A model generated the notes under the pieces. The model made no database searches. It saw only the letters and a list, made by a program, of their open reading frames with translations, and was not told where the DNA came from. Of a stretch of 64,000 nt of DNA, positions 8,710-17,003 are shown piece after piece. The stretch lies in the NCBI GenBank assembly GCA_020632915.1, contig JACKEP010000023.1:1-64000 (forward strand), in the 5' to 3' direction. The stretch comes from Alphaproteobacteria bacterium. Its GTDB lineage: Bacteria > Myxococcota_A > UBA796 > GCA-2862545. The translations under genes were made by a program, and so were the position numbers. Positions within the stretch are counted from its first letter, which is position 1. The number at the start of each line of letters is the position of its first letter.

Positions 8710-10452
8710 ATGCGCCGCATGTCACGACCGCACCCCGCTCTCGCCCTCGTCGTCGCCGCCGCGTTCACGCTGCGCGTCCAGCCCGTCTACAGCCTGGACG
8801 TGTGGTGGCACCTGTCGATGGGCCGGGCCGTGCTCGACGCGGGCGCGCGCACGGTGCCCGAGCCGGTGGGCCTGCTCGGCCCGTCCACCTACGTCGACCC
8901 CGAGTGGCTGTTCGACGTGCTGGCGCTGGGCCTGTTCGAAGCGGGGGGGCCGGCGGCGATCGTGCTGGTGACGGCGCTTGCGGCAGCCCTGTCGGCGCTT
9001 GCGGTCGACGCGCTGGCGCGGGCGGCCGGGGCCTCGGCGGATCGCGCGGTGGTGGTGACGGCGCTGGTGGCGGCGGCGTCGAGCTTCCGGTTCCTGCCGC
9101 GACCCCAGAGCCTGTTCCTCGTGCTGCTCCCGCTGGTGATGGCGCTGGTGCTGACGTTCCGTTCGCGGACGGGCCCGGCTCGGTGGGTGGCGCTCGCGGG
9201 CGTGTGGGCGACCGTCGCGCTGTGGAGCCAGGTGCACACCTCGGTGGTGATCGCGCCGGTGGTGGTGGCCTGCATGGCGTGGCCGGGCTGGACGGGGGCG
9301 CGCCCGCTGCGCGCCGCGGACGTCGCGTGGCTCGCGCCGGTGGCAGCGGCGCCGTTCCTGGGCGCCTTCGGGGTGGGCGTGGTCGACCAGGTGCTCCGTC
9401 ACAGCGACGGGGACGCCACCCGCTACATCACCGACATGCGCCCGATGGCGCCGATCGAGCTGGCGCTCGTCACCCAGCCGAGCATCCTGCTGCTCGACGC
9501 CCTGCTGCTCGGCACGCTCGGGCTCGCGGGCTGGCGTCGACGGGCGCCGCCGGGCGGCGTGGTGCTGGCCATCCTGGGCTTCGCGCTCACGTCGACGGCC
9601 AACCGGTTCCGTGCGGCGTGGGCGATCCTGCTCGCGCCGTGGGCGGCGACGGTGGCGGGTGCGGATCCGCTGCCCCGGGCGGTGCCGTGGGGGGCCGCGG
9701 GTGTGGTCGCGCTGCTCGCCGTCACCCAGGTGCCCCACCTGGGGCTGGGCGTCGACCGCGGCATGGTGGCCGTCGACCTCGTGCAGGCGATGGAGGACCA
9801 CGACGTCCGCGGGGCCGTGTTCGACGACTACGACGTCGGCGGCATCCTCGGCTGGCGGATGGCCGGCCGGGTGCGCGTGCTCCTCGACGGGCGCACCCCC
9901 ACCCACTTCGACGCCGACGACCTGTACGCATGGCGCCGCGGCGTGCGCGATCCTGAGGTGTTCGACACCCTCGACCGCGCGTTCGGCTTCGCCGCGGTGG
10001 CGATCGCCCGTGACCGGCCGCTGTGCGGGGCGCTGTCGGGCCGCGGGTGGGTACCGGTGTGGTCCGACGCGCGGCGGGTGTTGTTCCTCCGCACCGGCGC
10101 GGCCGTGCCCGACGCCTGCCTGCCGCCGGTCGATCCGACGCCACGGCAGGGTGACGGTGGCGCCGGTGAGATCGCCGCGTGGGACGCGCTGCTCGATGCC
10201 GGCCGCGCGGACGACGTCGTCGCTGCGGCGAGCGCGGTGGTGGATCGGCTCGGCCACGAGGCGTCGCCCGCGGTCGACCTGCGCCTGGCCCGTGCGTGCG
10301 CGATGACGGGCGACGCCGCCTGTGTGGGCAGCCGGGCGTGGCGCGCCGCGCTCTACGGCCAGCCCGGGGCGCTGGACCTGCTCGCCGCCGTCCGCGACCG
10401 GCTCGACGACGGACCGCAGCGGCGCACGGACGCGCTGCTCGCCACGCGGTAG
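8710..10452 (+). CDS. Polytopic membrane protein, DVWWHL family
   Basis: A 580-residue protein with about 10 hydrophobic segments in its first 360 residues and a soluble C-terminal part. Near the N-terminus, just after the first hydrophobic stretch, is DVWWHLSMGR. This D-x-WWHL motif sits in the first extracytoplasmic loop of a group of glycosyltransferase-like (PMT/GT-C-like) membrane proteins. The soluble C-terminal region contains FDDYDVGGILGWRM and LLDGRTPTHFD, as seen in proteins of that group, and ends in a helical, TPR-like stretch. A GT-C-type sugar transfer role is plausible, but no catalytic residue can be proven. ATG 8710 and ATG 8719 are both possible starts. Confidence 0.75.
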   Translation: MRRMSRPHPALALVVAAAFTLRVQPVYSLDVWWHLSMGRAVLDAGARTVPEPVGLLGPSTYVDPEWLFDVLALGLFEAGGPAAIVLVTALAAALSALAVDALARAAGASADRAVVVTALVAAASSFRFLPRPQSLFLVLLPLVMALVLTFRSRTGPARWVALAGVWATVALWSQVHTSVVIAPVVVACMAWPGWTGARPLRAADVAWLAPVAAAPFLGAFGVGVVDQVLRHSDGDATRYITDMRPMAPIELALVTQPSILLLDALLLGTLGLAGWRRRAPPGGVVLAILGFALTSTANRFRAAWAILLAPWAATVAGADPLPRAVPWGAAGVVALLAVTQVPHLGLGVDRGMVAVDLVQAMEDHDVRGAVFDDYDVGGILGWRMAGRVRVLLDGRTPTHFDADDLYAWRRGVRDPEVFDTLDRAFGFAAVAIARDRPLCGALSGRGWVPVWSDARRVLFLRTGAAVPDACLPPVDPTPRQGDGGAGEIAAWDALLDAGRADDVVAAASAVVDRLGHEASPAVDLRLARACAMTGDAACVGSRAWRAALYGQPGALDLLAAVRDRLDDGPQRRTDALLATR

Positions 10453-10471
10453 GGGGCTGGCGCTGCCGACC

Positions 10472-10495
10472 CGGATCCACGACGGCGCGGATCCG
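10472..10495 (+). terminator. Hairpin between the membrane protein gene and rplU
   Basis: CGGATCC at 10472-10478 pairs perfectly with GGATCCG at 10489-10495 around a 10-base loop, 20 bases after the membrane protein stop. There is no T-tract, as is common in very GC-rich genomes. Its position upstream of the rplU promoter fits a terminator. Confidence 0.35.
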
Positions 10496-10523
10496 ACGAC
10501 GGTGCCAGCGACCCCCGCGCCGC

Positions 10524-10552
10524 TTGACATCGACCGGTAGACGGCCTAGATG
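10524..10552 (+). promoter_or_regulatory. Sigma-70-type promoter of the rplU-rpmA operon
   Basis: A perfect -35 hexamer TTGACA at 10524-10529 is followed by a 17-base spacer and TAGATG at 10547-10552 as a weak -10. Transcription would start near 10559 and leave a leader of about 105 bases before rplU. It is the best vegetative-type promoter seen in the window. Confidence 0.6.
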
Positions 10553-10555
10553 CGC

Positions 10556-10650
10556 CGGGCTCGCCATCCCCACGAGATGAGGATGGCCCGTACACGGATA
10601 CCAGCACCCCGCCAGGCGGCGTGCGAAGGCCCGCTCCGCGAGACGGAGCG
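10556..10650 (+). promoter_or_regulatory. Structured 5' leader of rplU
   Basis: The predicted leader holds two hairpins. In the first, CGGG 10556-10559 and CCATCC 10564-10569 pair with GGATGG 10581-10586 and CCCG 10587-10590, leaving a 4-base bulge. The second is a perfect 7-bp stem, CGCTCCG 10632-10638 with CGGAGCG 10644-10650, just before the AAGGAG ribosome binding site. Ribosomal protein leaders often bind the product for feedback control. That this one does so is inference. Confidence 0.4.
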
Positions 10651-10665
10651 CCAAGGAGCACCCTG

Positions 10666-10974
10666 ATGTTCGCGATCGTGGAAACCAGCGGGAAGCAGTA
10701 CCGGGTCGAGCCGGGCGCCCGCGTCGTCGTCGACCGGGTCGACGCCGAAGAGGGTGCGACGATCACCCTCGACAAGGTCCTGCTCGTCGGCGACGACGGC
10801 GTGAAGGTGGGCACCCCCACCGTCGCCGGTGCCTCCGTCGAGGCCAAGGTGGTCGGCCACCACAAGGGCGACAAGGTCATCTCCTTCCGCTACGCGCGCC
10901 GTCACCGCACGCGTCGTCGTGTCGGCTTCCGGCACAGCCACACCACCCTCGAGATCGTCGGCATCAAGGCCTGA
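10666..10974 (+). CDS. rplU: 50S ribosomal protein L21
   Basis: A 102-residue protein matching L21 over its whole length, from MFAIVETSGKQYRV through the basic C-terminal RRHRTRRRVGFRHSHT segment. It binds 23S rRNA in the large subunit and is normal in size. ATG 10666 has AAGGAG at 10653-10658. An extra upstream in-frame stretch is not needed. It leads the conserved order rplU-rpmA-obgE. The TGA stop lies at the foot of a strong hairpin shared with the rpmA leader. Confidence 0.97.
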   Translation: MFAIVETSGKQYRVEPGARVVVDRVDAEEGATITLDKVLLVGDDGVKVGTPTVAGASVEAKVVGHHKGDKVISFRYARRHRTRRRVGFRHSHTTLEIVGIKA

Positions 10975-10997
10975 TCCACCAGGCCTTGCCCGCAAGG
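10965..10997 (+). promoter_or_regulatory. Overlapping alternative hairpins between rplU and rpmA
   Basis: CAAGGCCTG 10965-10973 and CAGGCCTTG 10980-10988 form a perfect 9-bp stem with a 6-base loop that contains the rplU stop. The 3' part of that stem, CCTTG 10984-10988, can instead pair with CAAGG 10993-10997 around a 4-base loop. The two structures exclude each other. The second ends six bases before the GGAG of rpmA, so a switch affecting rpmA translation or RNA processing is possible. Confidence 0.45.
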
Positions 10998-11013
10998 CAC
11001 ACGGAGACCCACG

Positions 11014-11289
11014 ATGGCACACAAGAAGGGCCAGGGCTCGACCCGCAACGGCCGCGACTCCAACCCCCAGTACCGTGGCGTGAAGAAGTTCGACGGTGAG
11101 CAGGTGCTCGCCGGCAACATCATCGTCCGCCAGGTCGGCAGCAAGTTCCACTGCGGCGACAACACCCGTCTGGGCCGCGACTACACCCTGTTCGCCACGG
11201 CGGACGGCACGGTGAAGTTCCACACCCGGAACAACCGCAAGCTCATCAGCGTCCTGCCGTCCACCGACGACGGGTCGAGCGCGAAGTAG
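11014..11289 (+). CDS. rpmA: 50S ribosomal protein L27
   Basis: A 91-residue protein that is plainly L27. The N-terminus MAHKKGQGSTRNGRDSNPQY is the flexible tail that reaches toward the peptidyl-transferase centre. It has no N-terminal extension of the kind cleaved in Firmicutes. GGAG at 11003-11006 precedes ATG 11014. It lies 39 bases after rplU in the same operon. The C-terminus is slightly extended with Ser and Asp residues. Confidence 0.97.
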   Translation: MAHKKGQGSTRNGRDSNPQYRGVKKFDGEQVLAGNIIVRQVGSKFHCGDNTRLGRDYTLFATADGTVKFHTRNNRKLISVLPSTDDGSSAK

Positions 11290-11322
11290 TCACGCACGCG
11301 GCGCGCTCCGGCGTGCCGGCCG

Positions 11323-11352
11323 ACGGGACGATTCCAGGCGGAGTCGTCCCGT
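11323..11352 (+). terminator. Very stable hairpin between rpmA and obgE
   Basis: The bases from 11323 to 11335 pair with 11340 to 11352 to form a 13-bp stem (one G-T wobble) closed by a 4-base AGGC loop. The outer nine pairs are ACGGGACGA with TCGTCCCGT. It sits 33 bases after the rpmA stop and 22 bases before the obgE start. The downstream bases contain scattered T but no clean tract. It may be a terminator or an attenuator that lowers obgE expression relative to the ribosomal genes. Confidence 0.6.
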
Positions 11353-11374
11353 TCGTGCGTTCTCGGAGGATGAC

Positions 11375-12394
<1,020 letters not shown>

Positions 12395-12412
12395 CCCGAC
12401 CGTGTGTTCCCG

Positions 12413-12444
12413 TCGACGGTTGTCGAACCGCGTCTCGACGGTTG
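12413..12444 (+). promoter_or_regulatory. Direct repeat TCGACGGTTG, possible operator
   Basis: The 10-mer TCGACGGTTG occurs at 12413-12422 and again at 12435-12444, 22 bp apart, which is two helical turns. The first copy overlaps a small inverted repeat, CGGTT 12417-12421 with AACCG 12426-12430. The pair lies between obgE and the next gene, 25 bp before its ATG, which suits binding by a dimeric regulator. Confidence 0.4.
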
Positions 12445-12468
12445 CAACGCCCCGGCCGATGGTGCGAT

Positions 12469-13035
12469 ATGGCGACCATGCCGTCCTTCGTTCGCCATGT
12501 CCTCGCGATCCTGCTCGCCCCCTGGGCGCCGTCCGTGGCGGCCTGGGCCGGTGACGCACCGGCGCACGACGACGCAGCGGACGTCGAGGCCGTCGCCCCC
12601 CACGACGCGAGCGACCACGTCACCGGGCCGGCGTCCGCCGACGCCGTGGACACCCGCACCTGCGATCACGAGCACCCCGCCGTCGAGGACGACGCCGCCA
12701 TGGTCTCGCAGGAGCCGCAGCACCTGGGCACCAACTGCTCCTACGTCACGGGGCTGATGCTTCGACGCGTCCTCGATCGCGGCGAGCCCGTCACGCTGGT
12801 GGCGTCGCTTCGTGCGGCTGAGGATCTGGACACGGAGGTCGCGGCGCCGTACGTCGTCGGGCCCGAGGACTACCGAGTCCTCGCCAACGCCGTGCTCGAC
12901 AAGGTCGTCGCCGGGCTCTCCTCGCCCGACAGCTCCCTGGAGATCACGGGCAGGACGCTGACCCGCCAGGGCGTGCGGTACCTCGCCATCGAGAGGGCCT
13001 TCCCGGCCACCTCGCCCGCGCCGGCCTCCCCGTAG
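12469..13035 (+). CDS. Exported hypothetical protein, 188 aa
   Basis: The N-terminus FVRHVLAILLAPWAPSVAAWA is a signal peptide. The next 60 residues are rich in Asp, Ala and His (for example TRTCDHEHPAVEDDAA). The C-terminal half is a folded region containing two Cys in total across the mature protein. No family is recognised. ATG 12469 and ATG 12478 are both possible. The gene interrupts the usual order obgE-rsfS-rlmH of housekeeping genes and may have its own promoter, given the direct repeats just upstream. The His/Cys/Asp content could mean metal binding, but this is a guess. Confidence 0.7.
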   Translation: MATMPSFVRHVLAILLAPWAPSVAAWAGDAPAHDDAADVEAVAPHDASDHVTGPASADAVDTRTCDHEHPAVEDDAAMVSQEPQHLGTNCSYVTGLMLRRVLDRGEPVTLVASLRAAEDLDTEVAAPYVVGPEDYRVLANAVLDKVVAGLSSPDSSLEITGRTLTRQGVRYLAIERAFPATSPAPASP

Positions 13036-13129
13036 GTCGGACAGGTTCCCGCCGCCCCGTTCGCCGACACCCCACGCGGGTCCAGGCTGCGCGTTTCGCA
13101 TCTTGCCAACCGCCCCGGACGGGTCGACA

Positions 13130-13561
13130 ATGACCCTGGGGCTGCGGCGCGCGCCGCGCTGGGAGGCCATCATCGAAGGCAAGGAGCTGGCGGACGTCGT
13201 CCTCGCGACCGCCTTGGACAAGAAGGCGCTCGACCCCGCGGTGCTCGCGGTGGCCGATGTGGTCGGGTACGCCGACTACTTCGTGATCGTCAGCGCCCGG
13301 AACGCGCGGCAGGTGCGCGCGATCGCCGACGAGGTGCGTCAGGTGATCAAGCACAAGCACGGCCGCCTGCCGGTGGGTGTCGAGGGCCTGGAGACCTGCC
13401 GTTGGGTGCTCGTCGACTACGGCGACGTGGTGCTGCACGTGTTCCAGGAGGGCACGCGCGGCTTCTACGACCTCGAGGGCCTGTGGGCCGATGCCCCGCG
13501 CCTGCCCGTGCCGCAGGACGACGCGCCCGGCGCCCACCCGCCGCTGTTCACGCTGCCGTGA
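13130..13561 (+). CDS. rsfS: Ribosomal silencing factor RsfS
   Basis: A 143-residue protein of the RsfS/DUF143 family, which binds L14 and blocks subunit joining when nutrients are short. Characteristic stretches are KKALDPAVLAVADVVGYADY, RNARQVRAIADEV and VLVDYGDVVLHVFQEGTRGFYDLEGLW. ATG 13130 is preferred to the in-frame TTG 13103. The normal partner rlmH follows 42 bases downstream. The end of the gene carries a short duplicated sequence that includes the stop codon. Confidence 0.95.
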   Translation: MTLGLRRAPRWEAIIEGKELADVVLATALDKKALDPAVLAVADVVGYADYFVIVSARNARQVRAIADEVRQVIKHKHGRLPVGVEGLETCRWVLVDYGDVVLHVFQEGTRGFYDLEGLWADAPRLPVPQDDAPGAHPPLFTLP

Positions 13562-13583
13562 GCGCCTGCGCTGCCGTGAGCGC
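13551..13583 (+). repeat. Tandem 15-bp duplication spanning the rsfS stop codon
   Basis: CGCTGCCGTGAGCGC occurs at 13551-13565 and 13569-13583, a period of 18 bp. The first copy includes the rsfS TGA. It looks like a small recent slippage or duplication event. Confidence 0.8.
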
Positions 13584-13603
13584 ATGATGCGGGCGCACAC
13601 CCG

Positions 13604-14068
13604 GTGAAGCTGCGGCTGCTCACGGTCGGCAAGGGCAGCACGCCCTGGGCCGACACCGCCGTCGACGACTACGGCAAGCGGCTGCGACGCTTCGGCGGCA
13701 TCGAGGAGCGCACGCTCAAGCCCGAGCCGTTCCGGGGGGACGTCGAGGCCGTGCGGGCGGCGGAGGCCGATCGCATCCTCGGCGCCATCGGTCCACGCGA
13801 CCGCCTGGTGTGCCTCGACGAGCGCGGGGAGGCCCCCGACACCGACGCCTTCGCCGAGCTGCTGCGCGAGGGGCTGGAGGAGGGCGGTGGCGCGCTGGTG
13901 TTCGCGATCGGTGGGCCCTACGGCCACGGCCCGGCCGTGCGGGCCCAGGCGTGGCGCGTGGTGCGGCTGTCGGCGCTCGTGCTCAACCACCAGATCGCGC
14001 GGGTGGTGCTGTACGAGCAGCTCTACCGGGCGATGACGCTGCTGCGCGGCGGGTCCTACCACCACTGA
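13604..14068 (+). CDS. rlmH: 23S rRNA (pseudouridine1915-N3)-methyltransferase RlmH
   Basis: A SPOUT methyltransferase of 154 residues, the expected size. The S-adenosylmethionine trefoil-knot signature is visible at the C-terminus: FAIGGPYGHGP, LSALVLNHQIARVVLYEQLYRA, then the terminal LLRGGSYHH. It methylates the tip of helix 69 in 23S rRNA. The start is GTG 13604, with GTG reading as the first codon before KLRLLTVGKG. Adjacent to rsfS, as in many bacteria. Confidence 0.96.
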   Translation: MKLRLLTVGKGSTPWADTAVDDYGKRLRRFGGIEERTLKPEPFRGDVEAVRAAEADRILGAIGPRDRLVCLDERGEAPDTDAFAELLREGLEEGGGALVFAIGGPYGHGPAVRAQAWRVVRLSALVLNHQIARVVLYEQLYRAMTLLRGGSYHH

Positions 14069-14079
14069 GCGTCGCGGGG

Positions 14080-14095
14080 ACGGGTGCGCGCACCC
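14080..14095. terminator. Perfect 16-bp palindrome after rlmH
   Basis: CGGGTGCGCGCACCCG at 14080-14095 is a perfect palindrome 11 bases after the rlmH stop and about 105 bases before serA. It could act as a weak terminator hairpin or as a protein-binding site for the serA promoter region. There is no T-tract. Confidence 0.35.
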
Positions 14096-14200
14096 GGTCC
14101 GGGGCCCGGCGGTGACGCCGCGACGACGATCCCGTGGTCGGCTACGCCCGTCGGGCCCGCCGTGGTACGGACGTGCACGCTCCACGGTCCCGAGGCTCCC

Positions 14201-15415
14201 ATGCGCATCCTGTTCGCCGACAAGCTCGCCCCGCTGGCCCGCCAACGGCTGGAAGAGGCAGGCCACGACGTGATCGTCGACGCGGCGCTCGCCGACGACG
14301 CGCTCGTGCAGGCGCTGGCCACGCACGATCCCGACGCGCTGGTGGTGCGCTCCACGAAGGTGCGCGCCGCGCACCTCGAGGCCACGTCCCGCCTGTCGCT
14401 CGTGATCCGGGCCGGCGCGGGGGTCAACACCATCGATCTGGCCACGGCCGGTCGGCGCGGCGTGTTCGTCGCGAACTGCCCGGGCAAGAACGCGGTGGCC
14501 GTCGCCGAGCTCACGATGGGCCTGCTGCTGGCCCTCGACCGTCACCTCGCCGACAACGTCGTCGACGCGCGCAACGGCGTGTGGAACAAGGGCGCCTACA
14601 GCCAGTCCGAGGGGCTCAAGGGCCGCACGATCGGCATCCTGGGCATGGGTGGCATCGGCGCCGAGGTCGCGCGACGCGCGCGCGCGTTCGACATGCAGGT
14701 CGTCGCGTGGTCGCGGTCGCTCACCCCCGCGGCGGCCGAGCTGCTCGGCGTGCGCTGGGCGGGGTCGCCGATCGAGGTGGCGCGTCAGGTCGACGTCCTG
14801 TCCGTGCACCTCGCGCTCACGGCCGACACCCGCGGGCTCGTGGGCGCCGAGCTGCTCGCCGCCCTGCCCGACGGCGGCATCGTGCTCAACACGTCGCGCG
14901 CCGAGGTGATCGACGAGGCCGCGCTGCTCGCCGAGGTGCAGGCCGGTCGCCTGCGCGCGGGCCTCGACGTGATCGTCGCCGAGCCCACCGGCAAGTCCGG
15001 CACGTTCGACGATCCGCTGGCACGCCACCCGGGCGTGGTGTTCACCCACCACATCGGCGCGTCCACCCAGGAGGCCCAGGACGCCGTCGCCGCCGAGGTC
15101 GTCCGCATCCTCACCACCTACGACCGCACCGGCCGCGCGCCCAACTGCGTCAACCTCGAGACGGAGACGGCCGCCACCCACCAGCTCGTCGTGCGCCACC
15201 TCGACAAGGTGGGCGTGCTCGCGAGCGTGCTCGACGAGCTGCGCAAGGCCGACCTGAACGTCGAGGAGATGGAGAACACCATCTTCGCCGGCGGTGCGGC
15301 GGCCGTGGCGCGCATCCAGGTCGCCGCCGACCCCGCCCATGTGGTCGACGCCGTCTCGGCCCTGCCCCACGTGCTCCACGTGGCGGCCCTTCCCCTCGAT
15401 CGCCGCGCTCGCTGA
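14201..15415 (+). CDS. serA: D-3-phosphoglycerate dehydrogenase with C-terminal ACT domain
   Basis: First step of serine synthesis: NAD-dependent oxidation of 3-phosphoglycerate. The 404-residue protein shows the Rossmann loop GILGMGGIG, the catalytic Arg region NTSRAEVIDE, the Glu region DVIVAEP and the catalytic His in HHIGASTQEAQ. A short C-terminal ACT domain (HLDKVGVLASVLDELRKADL) suggests allosteric control by an amino acid, usually serine. ATG 14201 gives the family N-terminus, while the frame's earlier start codons add unrelated sequence. serC follows 13 bases later. Confidence 0.93.
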   Translation: MRILFADKLAPLARQRLEEAGHDVIVDAALADDALVQALATHDPDALVVRSTKVRAAHLEATSRLSLVIRAGAGVNTIDLATAGRRGVFVANCPGKNAVAVAELTMGLLLALDRHLADNVVDARNGVWNKGAYSQSEGLKGRTIGILGMGGIGAEVARRARAFDMQVVAWSRSLTPAAAELLGVRWAGSPIEVARQVDVLSVHLALTADTRGLVGAELLAALPDGGIVLNTSRAEVIDEAALLAEVQAGRLRAGLDVIVAEPTGKSGTFDDPLARHPGVVFTHHIGASTQEAQDAVAAEVVRILTTYDRTGRAPNCVNLETETAATHQLVVRHLDKVGVLASVLDELRKADLNVEEMENTIFAGGAAAVARIQVAADPAHVVDAVSALPHVLHVAALPLDRRAR

Positions 15416-15428
15416 CGCGGGAGGTCCC

Positions 15429-16511
15429 ATGAGCCGTCAACACAACTTCTCAGCCGGTCCGGGCGTGCTGCCCGAGTCGGTCGTCCAGCAGACCCAGGAA
15501 GCCCTCTGGGAGCTCGAGGGCTGCGGTCAGGGTCTGGCCGAGACGTCCCACCGGGGCAAGGCCTTCGACGCCGTGTTCCAGCGCTGCAAGGACCGCGTGC
15601 GCACCCTGCTGGGCCTGTCGGAGGACCAGGAGGTGCTGCTGCTGCACGGCGGCGCGCGCACCCAGTTCTACCAGATCCCAATGAACCTGCTCCGCGGCGG
15701 CACGGCGGCCTACCTCGACACCGGGGCGTGGTCCCACTACGCGATCGAGGACGCGCGGCGCTTCGGTGAGGTGGTCGTGCCGTGGAGCAGCCGCGAGCAG
15801 GGCTACGACAGCGTGCCCGCCGCCGGCCAGTGGGGCAGCGTGCCCGCCGGCACGCGCTACCTGCACTACACGTCCAACAACACCATCGCCGGCACCGAGT
15901 ACGACCACGTCCCCGAGGTCGACGGCACCTGGCTCGTCTGCGACGCCAGCTCGAACATCCTGTCGCGCCCGATCGACGGCAGCCGGTTCGACCTGCTCTA
16001 CGCGGGTGCCCAGAAGAACCTCGGCACCTCGGGCGTCACGCTCGTGGTGATCCGCAAGGCGCTCGTGGAGGCCGGCGACAAGGACCTGCCCCCGATGCTC
16101 CGCTACGACAAGCAGGTCGCCAAGGACAGCATGCTCAACACGCCGTGCACGGTGGGCATCTACGTGGTCGAACGCGTCCTGGCCTGGATCGAGGCGCAGG
16201 GTGGCGTGGCCGCGGTCGACGCGCGCAACGACCGCCAGGCGGCCGCGGTCTACGGCACCATCGACGCTACCGGCTTCTGGCACGGCAAGGCCCAGCGGGC
16301 GTCGCGCAGCCGGATGAACGTCACGTTCACCACCGGCGACGACGCGCTCGACGCGCGCTTCGTCAAGGAGGCCACCGCCGCCGGGCTGCACGGCCTCAAG
16401 GGCCATCGCTCGGTGGGCGGCCTGCGCGCGAGCCTGTACAACGCGCAGACCGACGCGGCGGTCGATGCGCTGGTCGCGTTCATGAAGGACTTCGAGCAGC
16501 GGGTCGGCTGA
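15429..16511 (+). CDS. serC: Phosphoserine aminotransferase
   Basis: Second step of serine synthesis, also used in pyridoxal phosphate synthesis. The 360-residue protein opens with QHNFSAGPGVLPESVV and contains ETSHRGKAFD, LHGGARTQF and the cofactor-lysine motif YAGAQKNLG. It closes with GLKGHRSVGGLRASLYNA, all typical of SerC. ATG 15429 follows GAGGT. It forms an operon with serA. Confidence 0.96.
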   Translation: MSRQHNFSAGPGVLPESVVQQTQEALWELEGCGQGLAETSHRGKAFDAVFQRCKDRVRTLLGLSEDQEVLLLHGGARTQFYQIPMNLLRGGTAAYLDTGAWSHYAIEDARRFGEVVVPWSSREQGYDSVPAAGQWGSVPAGTRYLHYTSNNTIAGTEYDHVPEVDGTWLVCDASSNILSRPIDGSRFDLLYAGAQKNLGTSGVTLVVIRKALVEAGDKDLPPMLRYDKQVAKDSMLNTPCTVGIYVVERVLAWIEAQGGVAAVDARNDRQAAAVYGTIDATGFWHGKAQRASRSRMNVTFTTGDDALDARFVKEATAAGLHGLKGHRSVGGLRASLYNAQTDAAVDALVAFMKDFEQRVG

Positions 16512-16526
16512 CCCTGGAGGTGGCGC

Positions 16527-16901
16527 ATGGCCGAGACGGACAACGACGAGGCGTTCGGCTTCGACGAGGAGCCCGGGCTCGATCCCGACGACCTGGTCAC
16601 GCTCGCCGACGCCGACGGCGTCGAGCAGGTCTACCTGGTGCTGGCGGTGCTCGAGCACGAGGGGCGCACCTACGCGGTGCTCACGGCCCAGCTCGAGGGC
16701 GACGAGGACGGCGAGACGTCGGGCGACCTGATGGTCACCTGCTACGACGAGGCCCAGACGGGCGCTGCGCGCTTCTCGCCGCTGGACGACAGCGACGTGC
16801 TCGACGCGCTGGGCGAGATCGTCGCGCAGCTGGTCGGCTTCGAGGCCGACGATCCGGACGTGCTGTCCCCGGTGCTCGGCGGACCGGTCGCCCAGGCCTG
16901 A
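16527..16901 (+). CDS. DUF1292-like acidic protein
   Basis: A 124-residue very acidic protein starting 15 bases after serC, with CTGGAGG as the ribosome binding site. The core, DLVTLADADGVEQVYLVLAV followed by HEGRTYAVLTA, has the pattern of DUF1292 proteins. These are small acidic proteins of unknown role that are widespread in Firmicutes and other bacteria. Co-transcription with serA-serC is likely from spacing. Confidence 0.7.
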   Translation: MAETDNDEAFGFDEEPGLDPDDLVTLADADGVEQVYLVLAVLEHEGRTYAVLTAQLEGDEDGETSGDLMVTCYDEAQTGAARFSPLDDSDVLDALGEIVAQLVGFEADDPDVLSPVLGGPVAQA

Positions 16902-16910
16902 TCCGACGGC

Positions 16911-16942
16911 GTCGTCGCCGGTACCGACCCGGCGGCGACGAC
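16911..16942 (+). terminator. Terminator-like hairpin after the ser operon
   Basis: GTCGTCGCCG 16911-16920 pairs with CGGCGACGAC 16933-16942 to give a 10-bp stem with a 12-base loop, nine bases after the DUF1292-like stop. No T-run follows. It marks a plausible end of the serA-serC unit. Confidence 0.45.
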
Positions 16943-16957
16943 CTGCCCCCCGTGCCT

Positions 16958-16963
16958 TATACT
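16958..16963 (+). promoter_or_regulatory. Possible -10 element for the giant NB-ARC-like gene
   Basis: TATACT stands out from a very GC-rich context and differs from TATAAT at one position. It lies 41 bases before the GTG start at 17004. No convincing -35 element is seen at the right distance, since that region is the terminator hairpin. Confidence 0.35.
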
Positions 16964-17003
16964 CGCGCTTCCGGCGCCCTCGGGGTGCGGTACGGGGTGT
17001 GAT

